DNA of 64,000 bases, from NCBI GenBank assembly GCA_003242885.1, contig QKMZ01000005.1:124001-188000 (forward strand), read 5' to 3'. The translations under genes and the position numbers were made by a program. The notes under the pieces are model-generated. The model saw only the letters and a list, made by a program, of their open reading frames with translations. It searched no databases and was not told the DNA's origin. Positions 27,510 to 36,351 of this stretch are shown piece after piece; position 1 is the stretch's first letter, and each line of letters opens with the position of its first letter. Source of the stretch: Candidatus Melainabacteria bacterium (lineage in GTDB: Bacteria; Cyanobacteriota; Vampirovibrionia; Obscuribacterales; Obscuribacteraceae).

Positions 27510-28346
27510 ATGGATGACACCATAGAGCTTAATCCAGTCGAGCAAAAGCTAGTTGATGATTTGCTGCAAGAACTGTACCGGCAGCGCGGTCTGGATTATC
27601 GCAATTACAGCCGCACATTTTTGTCGCGGCGCATTTCCGCCTTTGTCAAAAAACAGAATTTCAATTCAGTGGAAGAAATGGTTGAACGCGTCATGGAGCA
27701 TGACGAAGATTTAGAACGATTCATCGGCTCACTCTCTTTGCCCACCACGCGCATGTTTCGTGATCCGCAAGTGTTTCGTTATTTGCGAGAATCCATAATT
27801 CCAATGCTTTCTCGTACTCATTTAACGAAGGTTTGGAGTGCCGGTTGCTCGACAGGCGAGGAAACGTACTCACTGGCAATTATTTTGCATGAGGAATTGC
27901 CGGGACGAAAGATTCTAACTTTCGCGACTGATCTCAATGAGAAATCACTCTACAAGGCTAAGAAAGGGATTTACCAGGTACGCCGAATGCGTGCGTACAC
28001 GTTGGGATATATGGCATCTGGTGGCACGCGTGATTTTTCCAATTACTACCAGGCAGATGATGAAAACGCCATTTTCAATGAAGACATAAAGAAGAACCTT
28101 GTCTTTGCTCAACATAATCTTGTTACCGATTCGAGTTTCAACGAATTCGATTTGATACTATGCCGCAATGTTCTGATTTACTTCAATCGAGGCTTGCAGG
28201 AGCGCGTAGTAAAGCTCTTGTCGAAAAGTCTACGCCCCGGAGGGGTTTTGATATTGGGAGACAAAGAGTCTCTCAGAGCTATGTCGTCACAAAATGATTT
28301 TTTCGAATTAGATCGTATGCTTCGCGTCTTCAGAAAGCGTGAGTAA
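27510..28346 (+). CDS. CheR-type SAM-dependent methyltransferase
   Basis: An N-terminal CheR_N helical domain (about residues 10-70, FLSRRISAFVKKQNF) precedes the methyltransferase. Conserved motifs are SLSLPTTRMFRDPQVFRYL, the SAM-binding WSAGCSTGEETYSLAIIL, FATDLNEKSL, and LILCRNVLIYFNRGLQERV. Length 278 is typical for a free-standing CheR. CheR methylates glutamates of chemoreceptors, but no MCP, CheA or CheW gene is in the window; next to a hybrid histidine kinase it may instead modify a kinase or receptor domain, which is an inference. It starts two bases after the kinase stop and is convergent with the receiver-kinase gene, whose stop is one base away. Confidence 0.93.
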   Translation: MDDTIELNPVEQKLVDDLLQELYRQRGLDYRNYSRTFLSRRISAFVKKQNFNSVEEMVERVMEHDEDLERFIGSLSLPTTRMFRDPQVFRYLRESIIPMLSRTHLTKVWSAGCSTGEETYSLAIILHEELPGRKILTFATDLNEKSLYKAKKGIYQVRRMRAYTLGYMASGGTRDFSNYYQADDENAIFNEDIKKNLVFAQHNLVTDSSFNEFDLILCRNVLIYFNRGLQERVVKLLSKSLRPGGVLILGDKESLRAMSSQNDFFELDRMLRVFRKRE

Positions 28347-28347
28347 A

Positions 28348-29448
28348 CTAACTCTGGGTTGAGATTTCTCTGGGTAGTTCAACCATGAATGATGTGCCCG
28401 TTCCCGATGGGCAGGCACAGCTAATCGTGCCTTTGTGCATCGTAACTATTTGCTGGCATAAGTAGAGACCCAATCCGGTACCTGGTGTGTGTCGTCGACT
28501 TGCACGACCTCTCCAGAATCGCTCGAAAAGATGTTTTCTATCCTCTTCGGGAATTCCAGGACCTGTGTCACTTACCTTAAGTGTCACGCTGTCTGCAGAA
28601 CTTGACAGTGACACTTTTACTTCGCCACCAGTGGGAGTGTATTTGAGCGCATTGTCCAAAAGATTTCGAAGAACTCTTGTCAGGGAGTCTGCATCTGCAA
28701 GTATCACCGCATCAGGATTTTCAGGCATTTCTTTGAGCACTTGAATGTTTCGATCAGTTGCAATAGGAGCAATTTCCTTCATGCAGTTGTTGATGATCTG
28801 CATCAAATTAGTGTGCTCGAAGTACAACGTAGCAAGGTCTTTCTCGAATCGATAGACTTCGAGCAAATTTCCAATGAGAGTCAAAAGCGTCCAGTTGCTG
28901 TTTTTTATATGGAAAAGCAGGTTTATTTGCTCTTCGTTGAGTTTGCCGATTTTTTCTTCAGCCATCAACTCGATGACACGATTAGCTCCGATCAGCGGAT
29001 TCTTCAGATCGTGTGTAAGAGTTGCCAAAAAATCTTCCCGCTCGTAAATCAACCTGGCTCTTTCTATAGCATGAGTGATTGCCCGCGATAAGAGTCGCCC
29101 ATCAATCTCGCCCTTAATCAGGTAATCTTGCGCACCGGCCTTCATAGCTTGAACACCCAGATCTTCTTCGTCCTGTCCGGTCAATATGATTACTGGGCAC
29201 GCGTAGCCTCTGCGCCGCACGGCGTGCAAAGTTTCGATTCCTTGAATGTCCGGCAAGGTCAGGTCTAGCAAAATGACATCAAACTGTCTTTGGCTCATTA
29301 TCAAATCAGCATCTTCGAAAGTGGCAGCATGTGCACAATCGAAAGTAAATATTGACTTGCGCCTCAATAGGGCTTGCAACGCCGATGCAAAAGTCGGGTC
29401 GTCCTCTATCAAAAGAATTTCCAGGTGTTTTTTGCTCATACGAACCAT
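28348..29448 (-). CDS. Receiver-histidine kinase (cytoplasmic hybrid sensor kinase)
   Basis: A receiver domain (about residues 8-125; LLIEDDP, VILLDLTLPD with the phospho-acceptor, and DYLIKG with the conserved Lys) is followed by a histidine kinase: FLATLTHDLKNPLIGANRVI with the phospho-His, DNALKYTPTGG, DTGPGIPEED and TPGTGLGLYLCQQI. There is no membrane segment, so signals must come through the receiver from another kinase. The domain order and sequence mirror the gene at 5668-6789, which has lost these catalytic residues, so this is its intact paralogue. It lies convergent with CheR and the hybrid kinase and may be phosphorylated by that system. Confidence 0.92.
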   Translation of the reverse strand: MVRMSKKHLEILLIEDDPTFASALQALLRRKSIFTFDCAHAATFEDADLIMSQRQFDVILLDLTLPDIQGIETLHAVRRRGYACPVIILTGQDEEDLGVQAMKAGAQDYLIKGEIDGRLLSRAITHAIERARLIYEREDFLATLTHDLKNPLIGANRVIELMAEEKIGKLNEEQINLLFHIKNSNWTLLTLIGNLLEVYRFEKDLATLYFEHTNLMQIINNCMKEIAPIATDRNIQVLKEMPENPDAVILADADSLTRVLRNLLDNALKYTPTGGEVKVSLSSSADSVTLKVSDTGPGIPEEDRKHLFERFWRGRASRRHTPGTGLGLYLCQQIVTMHKGTISCACPSGTGTSFMVELPREISTQS

Positions 29449-29589
29449 TTCGAAAGAATAAGGAATTTACCTATCCTATCGCAAGCTCGCTCTGACTAGA
29501 AGCACCCAAAAGTGTTAAAAATTAAACCGAAGTGATTATTCAAAAGTGTTCGTTTTTTACCGCGGTATCGGGCGCTCGGGGGTTATGAG

Positions 29590-30837
29590 CTACCCCTTAA
29601 GAAGACCAGTGACTGTGTCCGAATTGGAACTGAAATCTGGAAAGACTGTCTGCAACTGGCGCGATGAGAGTTGCAGGTGCTCGCCGATTACCGAGGAGAT
29701 GACTGAACGGAAGTCAGTACGCACCGGCAAATCTCTTCCTTCGTACAAAGAACGGTCTGTGATTCCATCCCAGTGCCCCATCAATTTGCCACCTTGGACG
29801 GCTCCACCCAGTGCCCAGATGAAATTGCCGTGTCCATGGTCGGTTCCATTGTTACCGTTTTCCTTAACTGTTCGGCCGAATTCGGACATTACTAGAATGA
29901 CTGTGCGCTGGTATGTATCCCCGAGTGACTCAGCCAAATCACTCAATCCGTGTCCAAGAACTTGCAAGTGATTTGCAAGCTGACCCTTCCCGTTGCCCTG
30001 GTTGACGTGTGTGTCGAATCCACCTAAGTCTAAAAATGCAACTTGCACTTTTGGTTCTTCTCTCATTAGTTTGCCCAATTGCTTCCCGAATGCGCCAAAT
30101 CTAGCAGCTTGAATCGCACCACCGTTTGCCTGCATTTGCTCGCCACTAAGTTTTTCGTTGATAGTTGTCCTTGCCTCCATGCCGTCCTGAAAAGCACGCT
30201 CCAAGCTGTCTCCGCGCCCTTCATACATGCGCTCAAAACTGGAGGCAATTACTTCATTGTCGATCGGGCTGCGTCTTCTCTTCAATTCTGCTTTGAAAGT
30301 TGCGGAAGCAACAGGGCCTTGCAGAATGCGTGGTGTCGTTGAACCAATATTGAGGGCGCGAACCGGCGAGTGATTGTCCGGCAACTGCGCCAGCAGCCGA
30401 TTGAGCCAGCCTGTACTGGTGGCTTTTCGTCCGGGACAACCGCTTTCCATATAGTCTTGCGCATCGAAGTGTGAGCGTGTTGGATCGGGCGAACCTGAGT
30501 TTAAAACGAACGACAGAGACTTGTTTTTCCAAAGAGGCAATATAGGTTCGAGAGCGGGGTGCAAGCCGAAATGCCCATCCAAATCGAGCACTCCGAGCTG
30601 ATTACCGGGTGGTGGTATGGCAATGTTGTTGCGCACTTTATAGTAGTTGGGATCAGAATACGGAACCACGACGCTTAATCCGTCGATAGCTCCTCTCAGG
30701 AAAACAACGACGAGTTTATTGGTTGGACCCGAGTTGGAAGCCGCGCTGCCACTTGTCTTTGCCCAAACATTTACTTGCGGCACTAACAATGAAGCTGTCG
30801 CCAGACCCGCGGTTTTCAAAAAATCTCTTCTATTCAT
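29590..30837 (-). CDS. DUF1501 family secreted protein
   Basis: The N-terminus MNRRDFLKTAGLATASLL carries a twin-arginine export motif (RRDFLK). The body matches DUF1501: a beta-alpha core with KLVVVFLRGAIDGLSVVVPY, FALHPALEPILPLW-like text (here FGLHPALEPILPLW), SHFDAQDYMESG, FLDLGGFDTHVNQG and VILVMSEFGRTVKENGNNGTDHG. These positions resemble the metal site of the alkaline phosphatase/sulfatase superfamily (the HFD, FDTH and DHGHG residues). The enzymatic activity has not been established for this family as far as I know. Encoded 27 bases downstream of its usual partner, DUF1800. Confidence 0.92.
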   Translation of the reverse strand: MNRRDFLKTAGLATASLLVPQVNVWAKTSGSAASNSGPTNKLVVVFLRGAIDGLSVVVPYSDPNYYKVRNNIAIPPPGNQLGVLDLDGHFGLHPALEPILPLWKNKSLSFVLNSGSPDPTRSHFDAQDYMESGCPGRKATSTGWLNRLLAQLPDNHSPVRALNIGSTTPRILQGPVASATFKAELKRRRSPIDNEVIASSFERMYEGRGDSLERAFQDGMEARTTINEKLSGEQMQANGGAIQAARFGAFGKQLGKLMREEPKVQVAFLDLGGFDTHVNQGNGKGQLANHLQVLGHGLSDLAESLGDTYQRTVILVMSEFGRTVKENGNNGTDHGHGNFIWALGGAVQGGKLMGHWDGITDRSLYEGRDLPVRTDFRSVISSVIGEHLQLSSRQLQTVFPDFSSNSDTVTGLLKG

Positions 30838-30864
30838 TTTGCTACCGTCTCTCGAATAGGTTGT

Positions 30865-32649
30865 CTAATACATCATGAATTCCGGGCTGCCCAGCACTAG
30901 GCTCTGCCTAAGTTGAGGCTGAGCCTGCTCTATGGCGCTTACCGTCTTCTCTGAAATTGTTGAAAGACTGTCTGTAACATCGCCATTTTGGCTTGCACTT
31001 ACCCTGATTCCGGGCAGGCGATTGGCACCAAGCGCGGTGGCAAAATTAAGGCGGTTGATCAAACTGTCTGGATTCAACCAGGCTTCTTTTGTGTTTTTAT
31101 AACCGTCTGGAGTCAAACATTTGTACAGCGGTTGACCAGCTTGTTTTAAAAATGCCAGCAGCGGCAGGACATTATCTATGGTGGCGTCTGTCGCGCGCAG
31201 GCTGGAAATAACATAGCGGTGCGGCGACTTGAATTTATTGTTTCTGTTGGTATTGCTCCAGAATTCGTCGCTGTCGAACATGGTCGTCAATACTTCTGCA
31301 ATCTGACCGTCAGTTCGTGTAAATGTGGCTGCCATTTTTTGCACCAGAGAATCCGGAGGTTTGTCCGCCACAAAGTATTGTGCCAGTTTGTAGCTTATGT
31401 GGCGCGCTGTGGATGGATGCCGGGCGAGTATGTCGAGCGCTTCTTCAATTTCGCGCTCACCGCTGCCTTGAATTGTATGACCGACAACAACTTTTGTGCC
31501 TGTGTCGTGCCGGCGCATATCAAAGAAAGAGCCTGTTTTCGGATTACCGGGAATTGTGGACGCAGATGCCGCCTCTCCATAATTACGAATTCCTCTTTGC
31601 CTCGGTCTTCGAGAGAAGGGCTGCATGGCATTGCTGTTAGTCTGCATCTGAGCAAGTTGTCCCGCGGCTTGTCGGCGTTGCATAACATTCCTCATTGCCA
31701 AACCGGCGCCGCCACCAGGTTGCAGCCCCAAGCCAGTGAGCACTCTTGCTAGCTCTTGTACGTCCTTCTGTGTATAGCCGCCGTCAACACCAAGCGTGTG
31801 CAATTCCATCAATTCGCGCGCATAGTTTTCATTGATGCCCTTGAATCTGCTTTTGGCTTTGGGATTATTCAGCACCGGTCTGTACGCTGCTGAAGTATTC
31901 TGCCAGTTGTCCAAGTAGAAAAGCATAGCTGCATGATGGGCGGTTGCGCCAAGCAAGTCGCGAAAGCGACCAAGTGCATAAGGACGAATTGCGGACTCTT
32001 CGTACTGACCAGTCCAAATATGGTCGAGCCCTTTATCGCTGGAAACATTGAAATGATTGAACCAGAAGTCTGTCATCAATTCCTGCAATTGTCGCGGGCT
32101 GTCGACCGCTCTTGTTAGATGCGCCGTCGCAGCGTCCTGGTACAGTTTTCCGTATGTTTCGCGAACGACTTTTCCTAGAGCCTTTTTCTCTTCCGGAGTC
32201 TTTCCGCCGCCTTGAGAGAGGGCCTTCAAAGCTGGTTTTCCATAATTTAGAAACAAGCTGAGGGGTGTCTCCGTGAGCGCAGGGACTTGCGCAACCTGGG
32301 CTACGCCGCTAGGAAGTGGAATAGACTCAGGAGATAGTTGCTCTTTTAAATATTGCTCAACACCTAGAGCCTGAACTCGTTCGATGTCGCCGGGGCGCAT
32401 ACCATAGGTGGTTCGATTTAAGAGGTGCGCTATTCCCTCTCGGGAATTTTTCATCGCGCTGTCAACTTTAGGCACGGCATCGGGTCTGTCGATTCTTGTC
32501 TGGCTTGCCTTTCCTGCTTTCGCTAAGACTTCGTTGCAAATCAGGCTCGCATCAGCACTTAGTCCGAGCAAAACCGCCATAAAAGTATGCGTGACTTTCT
32601 GCCGAGCTTTAATTTGAGCTTTAGAAGGACTGTTTGCACTATTTGACAT
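30865..32649 (-). CDS. DUF1800 family secreted protein
   Basis: I start at the ATG at 32649 because residues upstream in the open frame do not look like protein and this start gives an export-type N-terminus (KVTHTFMAVLLGLSADASLI). The 594-residue product has the DUF1800 sequence features: HLLNRTTYGMRPGDIERVQA, WFNHFNVSSDKG, a central NENYARELMELHTLGVDGGY (the family signature), RHDTGTKVVVG, and LAQYFVADKPP. A Met/Gln-rich insert at about 330-375 separates two parts. Function is unknown; the family is almost always next to DUF1501, as here, and both are exported. The pair likely forms one operon transcribed from the minus strand. Confidence 0.9.
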   Translation of the reverse strand: MSNSANSPSKAQIKARQKVTHTFMAVLLGLSADASLICNEVLAKAGKASQTRIDRPDAVPKVDSAMKNSREGIAHLLNRTTYGMRPGDIERVQALGVEQYLKEQLSPESIPLPSGVAQVAQVPALTETPLSLFLNYGKPALKALSQGGGKTPEEKKALGKVVRETYGKLYQDAATAHLTRAVDSPRQLQELMTDFWFNHFNVSSDKGLDHIWTGQYEESAIRPYALGRFRDLLGATAHHAAMLFYLDNWQNTSAAYRPVLNNPKAKSRFKGINENYARELMELHTLGVDGGYTQKDVQELARVLTGLGLQPGGGAGLAMRNVMQRRQAAGQLAQMQTNSNAMQPFSRRPRQRGIRNYGEAASASTIPGNPKTGSFFDMRRHDTGTKVVVGHTIQGSGEREIEEALDILARHPSTARHISYKLAQYFVADKPPDSLVQKMAATFTRTDGQIAEVLTTMFDSDEFWSNTNRNNKFKSPHRYVISSLRATDATIDNVLPLLAFLKQAGQPLYKCLTPDGYKNTKEAWLNPDSLINRLNFATALGANRLPGIRVSASQNGDVTDSLSTISEKTVSAIEQAQPQLRQSLVLGSPEFMMY

Positions 32650-33017
32650 AGATGAATATGAAATCGCCAGTTGGGGACACTCTAATGACGGACTTTCAAG
32701 CTTTCGATTGACCGCGTACTTCTGACGACGCACCGGGCATATTCTTAAATACGTAATCCGCGGCAAAAAAGTTCAATTCTTCGTATCGAATTAATCTGCC
32801 GCTGCATTTTGGATATCGTTCAGTTGACCATATATAGATCCCGAGCAAGTACTTAAGAATACCCGGGCTTGCCTTCTAATAACTTAGAGTTCGAACTCCC
32901 CCGGATTTCCGCGTGTTAGGATCGAAATAGAATCAGAACATAGGCTTCGCGGCATCCCAATGGCGACTTCCTCCCTGTAGGCAGCTACAAAGGGTGGCTA
33001 AATAGGAGCATCGTGTC
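32650..33017. promoter_or_regulatory. Divergent intergenic region with a long-spaced inverted repeat
   Basis: This 368-base region lies between the DUF1800 gene and a GNAT gene. Two imperfect inverted copies of an 18-20 base motif, CCGGG..TATTCTTAA.TAC, are at 32733-32752 and 32849-32866 (the second reversed), about 95 bases apart. A perfect palindrome GAGTTCGAACTC is at 32887-32898. These could be sites for a dimeric regulator acting on both genes, or remnants of a small inverted-repeat element. An AGGAG precedes the GNAT start. Confidence 0.4.
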
Positions 33018-33554
33018 ATGCAGACCACCGAACGCGCGGCATCATCAAAGTCTTCCGCTCCTCTCGAAATCAAGCCCATCGGTGATGAACACCGTGAATG
33101 GCTGAATGCGAAGATGAAAGAGATCTGGAGCGGGCGCTTTGTCGTAACCCGTGGAGTCGCGTACGAGCCGGCTACGCTCCCAGGGTTCATCGCATACGAT
33201 AAAGGCAAGCCGGTTGGTGTTGCTACTTATCACATCAACGATGACGAATGCGAACTTATAACACTGGATGCGCTGTCTCAGTGGCACGGCGTAGGTACCG
33301 CATTAATTGACGCTGTCGAAGAAGAAGCCCGCAAGCAGGCGTGCAGTCGTATGTGGATGATCACGACAAATGACAATATCGATGGGTTGAGATTCTATCA
33401 GCGTCGCGGCTACGTTATGTGCGCAGTACATATCAATGCGATTGATCAAAGCCGCAAGATCAAGCCGACTATTCCTCTTGTCGGCAATTACGGCATAGAA
33501 ATTCGAGACGAGATAGAGCTCGAAAAGTATCTCTGGTGCTGGATCGGCTGGTAG
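33018..33554 (+). CDS. GNAT-family N-acetyltransferase
   Basis: This is a 178-residue single-domain protein. The acetyl-CoA binding region is LDALSQWHGVGTALIDAVEE, matching motif A (here QWHGVGTAL for Q/RxxGxG/A), followed by the C-terminal ARKQACSRMWMITTND and FYQRRGYV, the usual beta6-alpha4 with the Tyr acting on the acetyl group. The acceptor substrate is not predictable. A Shine-Dalgarno AGGAG lies ten bases before the ATG. No partner genes. Confidence 0.85.
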   Translation: MQTTERAASSKSSAPLEIKPIGDEHREWLNAKMKEIWSGRFVVTRGVAYEPATLPGFIAYDKGKPVGVATYHINDDECELITLDALSQWHGVGTALIDAVEEEARKQACSRMWMITTNDNIDGLRFYQRRGYVMCAVHINAIDQSRKIKPTIPLVGNYGIEIRDEIELEKYLWCWIGW

Positions 33555-33894
33555 TGTTTCTCATTTGCCGAAAGCCTATTTCCTTTCCGCTTTTTTAGAT
33601 TTTCTGGACCCTTGAGATTGTTTAGAGCGGTTATTGGCGCACCATATTTGATGCTTTTTCATGGTGATTTTCCACGGTTTTTTACCGGTTCCGATAAGTT
33701 TTTCTGTTGATGAAACCAGGTAAATCTGTCTCATAAATAAGACGCAAAGGGTGAATGAAGGGTTTTTCACACTCTTTTGGTCTTCAGGGGAAGTCAAATG
33801 TCGGTCTTTTCTGCGCTCTGGGCACATTTCTATTGAACGGTCGTCAACAGATTCACGTATAACGCAAACGATACTCGTTCACTTTGGGCTGCTG
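33555..33894. other. Intergenic region of 340 bases
   Basis: This stretch lies between a GNAT gene and a Spy-like gene. It is AT-richer than its surroundings. On the minus strand a short very basic frame ends at 33576 (28 residues from an internal ATG, beginning MKKHQIWCANNRSK), with only a weak ribosome-binding site; I do not count it as a gene. No clear terminator or RNA was seen. Confidence 0.25.
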
Positions 33895-34365
33895 ATGTTC
33901 GAAAGAGTGACTAGACATCTCATAATTTCACTGTACTCGTGCTTATTTATCGGGCTAGTAATCTGGCATATGCCGGTTGGCGCCGATCCCGCGAAGACTA
34001 CGAGCAATGATGGTTTTGAAAGACCGTATGGCTACTTTACGCCGATGATTTTGGATACGGTAAAGGCGAATGATGACCAGCGCAGGAAGATTACAGCAAT
34101 AGTTGAAGAACTGCGACCAACTATTGAACCGCTTCGAAAGAAGTTCAAAGAGAAGCAGACGCTATTTTTGTCCGGCATGGCTTCAGGCGCATCGGCAGAG
34201 GATCTTCTTTGCGCACAAAGAGAGCTTGGTCAGATTCGAGGCGAAATTAACGATCAGTATTTGCTGATGCGTCTGAGAGTGCGCAAGCTGTTGCAACCTG
34301 CTCAGCAAGAGCTCTATGATGATTTCCTTGCCAAGCAAGGCTGGATGAAGAAAAATAAGAAGTAA
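33895..34365 (+). CDS. Spy/CpxP-like periplasmic protein
   Basis: Starting at the ATG at 33895 gives 156 residues with a signal sequence (HLIISLYSCLFIGLVIWHMPVGA); the frame upstream is not protein-like. The mature chain is almost all alpha-helical and charged: TVKANDDQRRKITAIVEELRPTIEPLRKKFKEKQ, followed by a second helix pair ending in LLQPAQQELYDDFLAKQ. The spacing of the helices and the ...LTPEQ-like (here LQPAQQELYDDF) ending resemble the LTxxQ repeat family, which includes the periplasmic chaperone Spy and CpxP. The similarity is to a fold type, so the role (envelope stress, metal) is an inference. Confidence 0.65.
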   Translation: MFERVTRHLIISLYSCLFIGLVIWHMPVGADPAKTTSNDGFERPYGYFTPMILDTVKANDDQRRKITAIVEELRPTIEPLRKKFKEKQTLFLSGMASGASAEDLLCAQRELGQIRGEINDQYLLMRLRVRKLLQPAQQELYDDFLAKQGWMKKNKK

Positions 34366-34400
34366 CGGGTGTTTTCATTGCTCGCCTGGTTGGTGAAGAC

Positions 34401-35297
34401 TCAGCGTCCGTAAGGCTTTTGATTACTATGTTTCAAAGCTGATTTCTGCAGCAGTGCAAGACGTCGTACATACATGTCAGTGGCCTTTTCTGCATCATCT
34501 TCTAGTGCCAAACCTCTGGCGATTTCTTCCAAATCAGGCGCTTTTGGTGTGACTTTGAAGGGTTTTCCGACTACCGCAAATGCACCATAGTTTTGATGCC
34601 CGAAGAGGTTTCGAAACCTCTTAAAACCCAGTCCTTGAATGGCCTTTTGAAACAATGTCGACTCTGCCGGATCGGTCTTGTAATGCACTCCTACGGGTAC
34701 TATCCAAATAGGCTCCTTCCGTTTGCGCGCACAAATTTTGGCAATGGTCATCGTGCCTGACTTGAAATCTCTTCGGCGGATCACTTCGTCCGGAACCAAC
34801 TGTCCTTGCGGGAAAATCACAAGCTGCGCGTCAGGACCACCCGACGAAAGCGCCGCGACCGCGGCTTTAAATGCCCGAGTACGACCTTCTTGGGTTTCTT
34901 CATCGACCGCGATTGCACCTGTCATAGCCCCAATCCAGCCGCGGAATCCGAGCACCTCGGTAGTTCGAATCAGGTAGTACATAGGTGAAATGCCAATTAG
35001 CGAAGAGACAATCGATGCATCACCAGCATCAATGTGAAATGGTGCAATGATTCGAGGTCCGGACTTAGGCAGGCGATCTTTGCCGACTATCTTAATTGGC
35101 CCTACTTCGAGAAAACCCAATGTGTAGCACACCGATCTGCAGAGTAGATTAGTGAGGAAGTATGGCTCCGGCGGCACATATCCACCACCTCGTACCTTCA
35201 GCACTTCGGCTGACCAGAATTCGATACGACCGCGGGCAGCCGATACTAACATCCAGAGAAAAAGCGCAAGACAAATACAAAAGAAGACATCTTGCAT
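34401..35297 (-). CDS. PlsC-like 1-acyl-glycerol-phosphate acyltransferase
   Basis: An N-terminal hydrophobic segment (FFCICLALFLWMLVSAA) anchors the protein. The acyltransferase domain shows the HX4D catalytic motif in APFHIDAGDAS (block I), followed by GFRGWIGAMTGAI, and block III as VIFPQGQLVPDEVI, where the usual EGTR is PQGQ. IWIVPVGVHYKT fits block IV. The family transfers fatty acids to lysophosphatidate or related lipids during phospholipid synthesis. Substitution of EGTR suggests a changed substrate, perhaps a lysophospholipid or glycolipid. The start has no strong Shine-Dalgarno. It follows the GGDEF-like gene by 39 bases in the same direction. Confidence 0.82.
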   Translation of the reverse strand: MQDVFFCICLALFLWMLVSAARGRIEFWSAEVLKVRGGGYVPPEPYFLTNLLCRSVCYTLGFLEVGPIKIVGKDRLPKSGPRIIAPFHIDAGDASIVSSLIGISPMYYLIRTTEVLGFRGWIGAMTGAIAVDEETQEGRTRAFKAAVAALSSGGPDAQLVIFPQGQLVPDEVIRRRDFKSGTMTIAKICARKRKEPIWIVPVGVHYKTDPAESTLFQKAIQGLGFKRFRNLFGHQNYGAFAVVGKPFKVTPKAPDLEEIARGLALEDDAEKATDMYVRRLALLQKSALKHSNQKPYGR

Positions 35298-35336
35298 ATT
35301 ACGGTTGTTGCCACCGCAGGTGGTGTAGTGACAGGA

Positions 35337-36146
35337 TTAGAAAGTAATCGTGTGGACGCCGTTGCCGCCCCGTTTTTCAATCATTTCTGCGGCGCCGTCT
35401 GCTTGCATAATCATCTCTTCTGCCGGTAATGTTTCGCCGGTTGATGTGCAAATTCCGAGACTGACAGTAAATGTGACTTTGTGCCACATATGCTCGAGGC
35501 ATGTGCCTTCTATTGCCGCTCTTATGCGCTCGGCGAACTGCTGCGCCTGCTCTGCCGATGTCTCCGGCAAAACAATGATAAACCGCTCGTTTAGATAACG
35601 TCCAAGTAAGTCTACGTCGCGGCGAATAATCGCCGAAAAGCGCTGGCTGGCAGCTAGCAGGACTTCGTTCTGGACCATCTCTGCGAAATTGCCGAAGCGT
35701 TGCGGCAGTGTAGCAAAACCGTCAATCGAGACGATCATCACTGACGTTGTATGTCCATAACGAGCCGCCCGTCTAACCTCTGAGCGAAGTCGATTCAATA
35801 CATAGCGAAATTTCAGCACCGGAAGGGTCGGATCGTGCAGCGCACGCTTTTCCAACTCGTCTTCTGGTAGATCCTGGCACTGGCATGTTTTAGCCCCATA
35901 TTGCGGGACTGAAGAGCCCTGCTGCGTGACAGCAGACGGAAATCCTGCGGCAACCTGAGTCGGATGAGCGCCGGTCTGCGAGACTAACTGCTGCGCATTT
36001 TGAGCTTGTTTTGCTTTTACCAGTTCCATCGCGCGTTGCGCAGCTTCAGCGTTTCCGTGTAATGTGTTGCGCACATTCGAAACGCCTCGATGGAAGAAAT
36101 TGTCTTTAATCACCCATTCCTGGTGCTCGTCTTTTTTCGATGACAT
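35337..36146 (-). CDS. Degenerate GGDEF-domain protein
   Basis: The C-terminal ~165 residues have the GGDEF-domain fold order: RYVLNRLRSEVRRAARYGHTT, MIVSIDGFATLPQRFG, LLGRYLNERFIIVLPETS, FAERIRAAIEG and VTFTVSLGICTS with a final ADGAAEMIEKRGGN. The active-site GGDEF loop is LNERF, and the metal-binding Asp of the first strand is kept as SIDGF. Diguanylate cyclase activity is therefore unlikely; such domains often bind GTP or c-di-GMP or act as docking modules. The N-terminal ~105 residues are low complexity (Gln/Ala/Ser) with one CQCQDLPEDE. The ATG at 36146 (269 residues) is preferred to one 38 codons upstream whose extension is poor. Confidence 0.75.
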   Translation of the reverse strand: MSSKKDEHQEWVIKDNFFHRGVSNVRNTLHGNAEAAQRAMELVKAKQAQNAQQLVSQTGAHPTQVAAGFPSAVTQQGSSVPQYGAKTCQCQDLPEDELEKRALHDPTLPVLKFRYVLNRLRSEVRRAARYGHTTSVMIVSIDGFATLPQRFGNFAEMVQNEVLLAASQRFSAIIRRDVDLLGRYLNERFIIVLPETSAEQAQQFAERIRAAIEGTCLEHMWHKVTFTVSLGICTSTGETLPAEEMIMQADGAAEMIEKRGGNGVHTITF

Positions 36147-36351
36147 AACCTTTGATTTTGCTTTCAACCCAAGTGACCACAAGCAACCCCCCGGTCGCTC
36201 CTTTAATATACCCAAATTCGCCAACAATTCATCGTTTTCAGGCACGGGACAGTTCTTCACACATAGTGAAGACGCAGGTGTCTGAAGACTGTTCCTGTAA
36301 ATTCAGGTATTTACAGGCTTCGCGGCAATGTACTGCTTTTGCTGTCTTGGT

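Noticed and set aside
23825..29568. Shared 13-base motif around ACCGCGGT at 23825-23837 and 29556-29568
   Set aside because: A match of 13 bases is expected by chance many times in 64 kb; no further similarity in the flanks.
32886..32899. tRNA T-arm-like GAGTTCGAACTC
   Set aside because: The stem bases of a T-arm do not pair and no acceptor, D or anticodon arms can be folded around it.
33576..33734. Very basic short frame on the minus strand
   Set aside because: No good ribosome site and no recognisable similarity; listed only as a note in the intergenic region.
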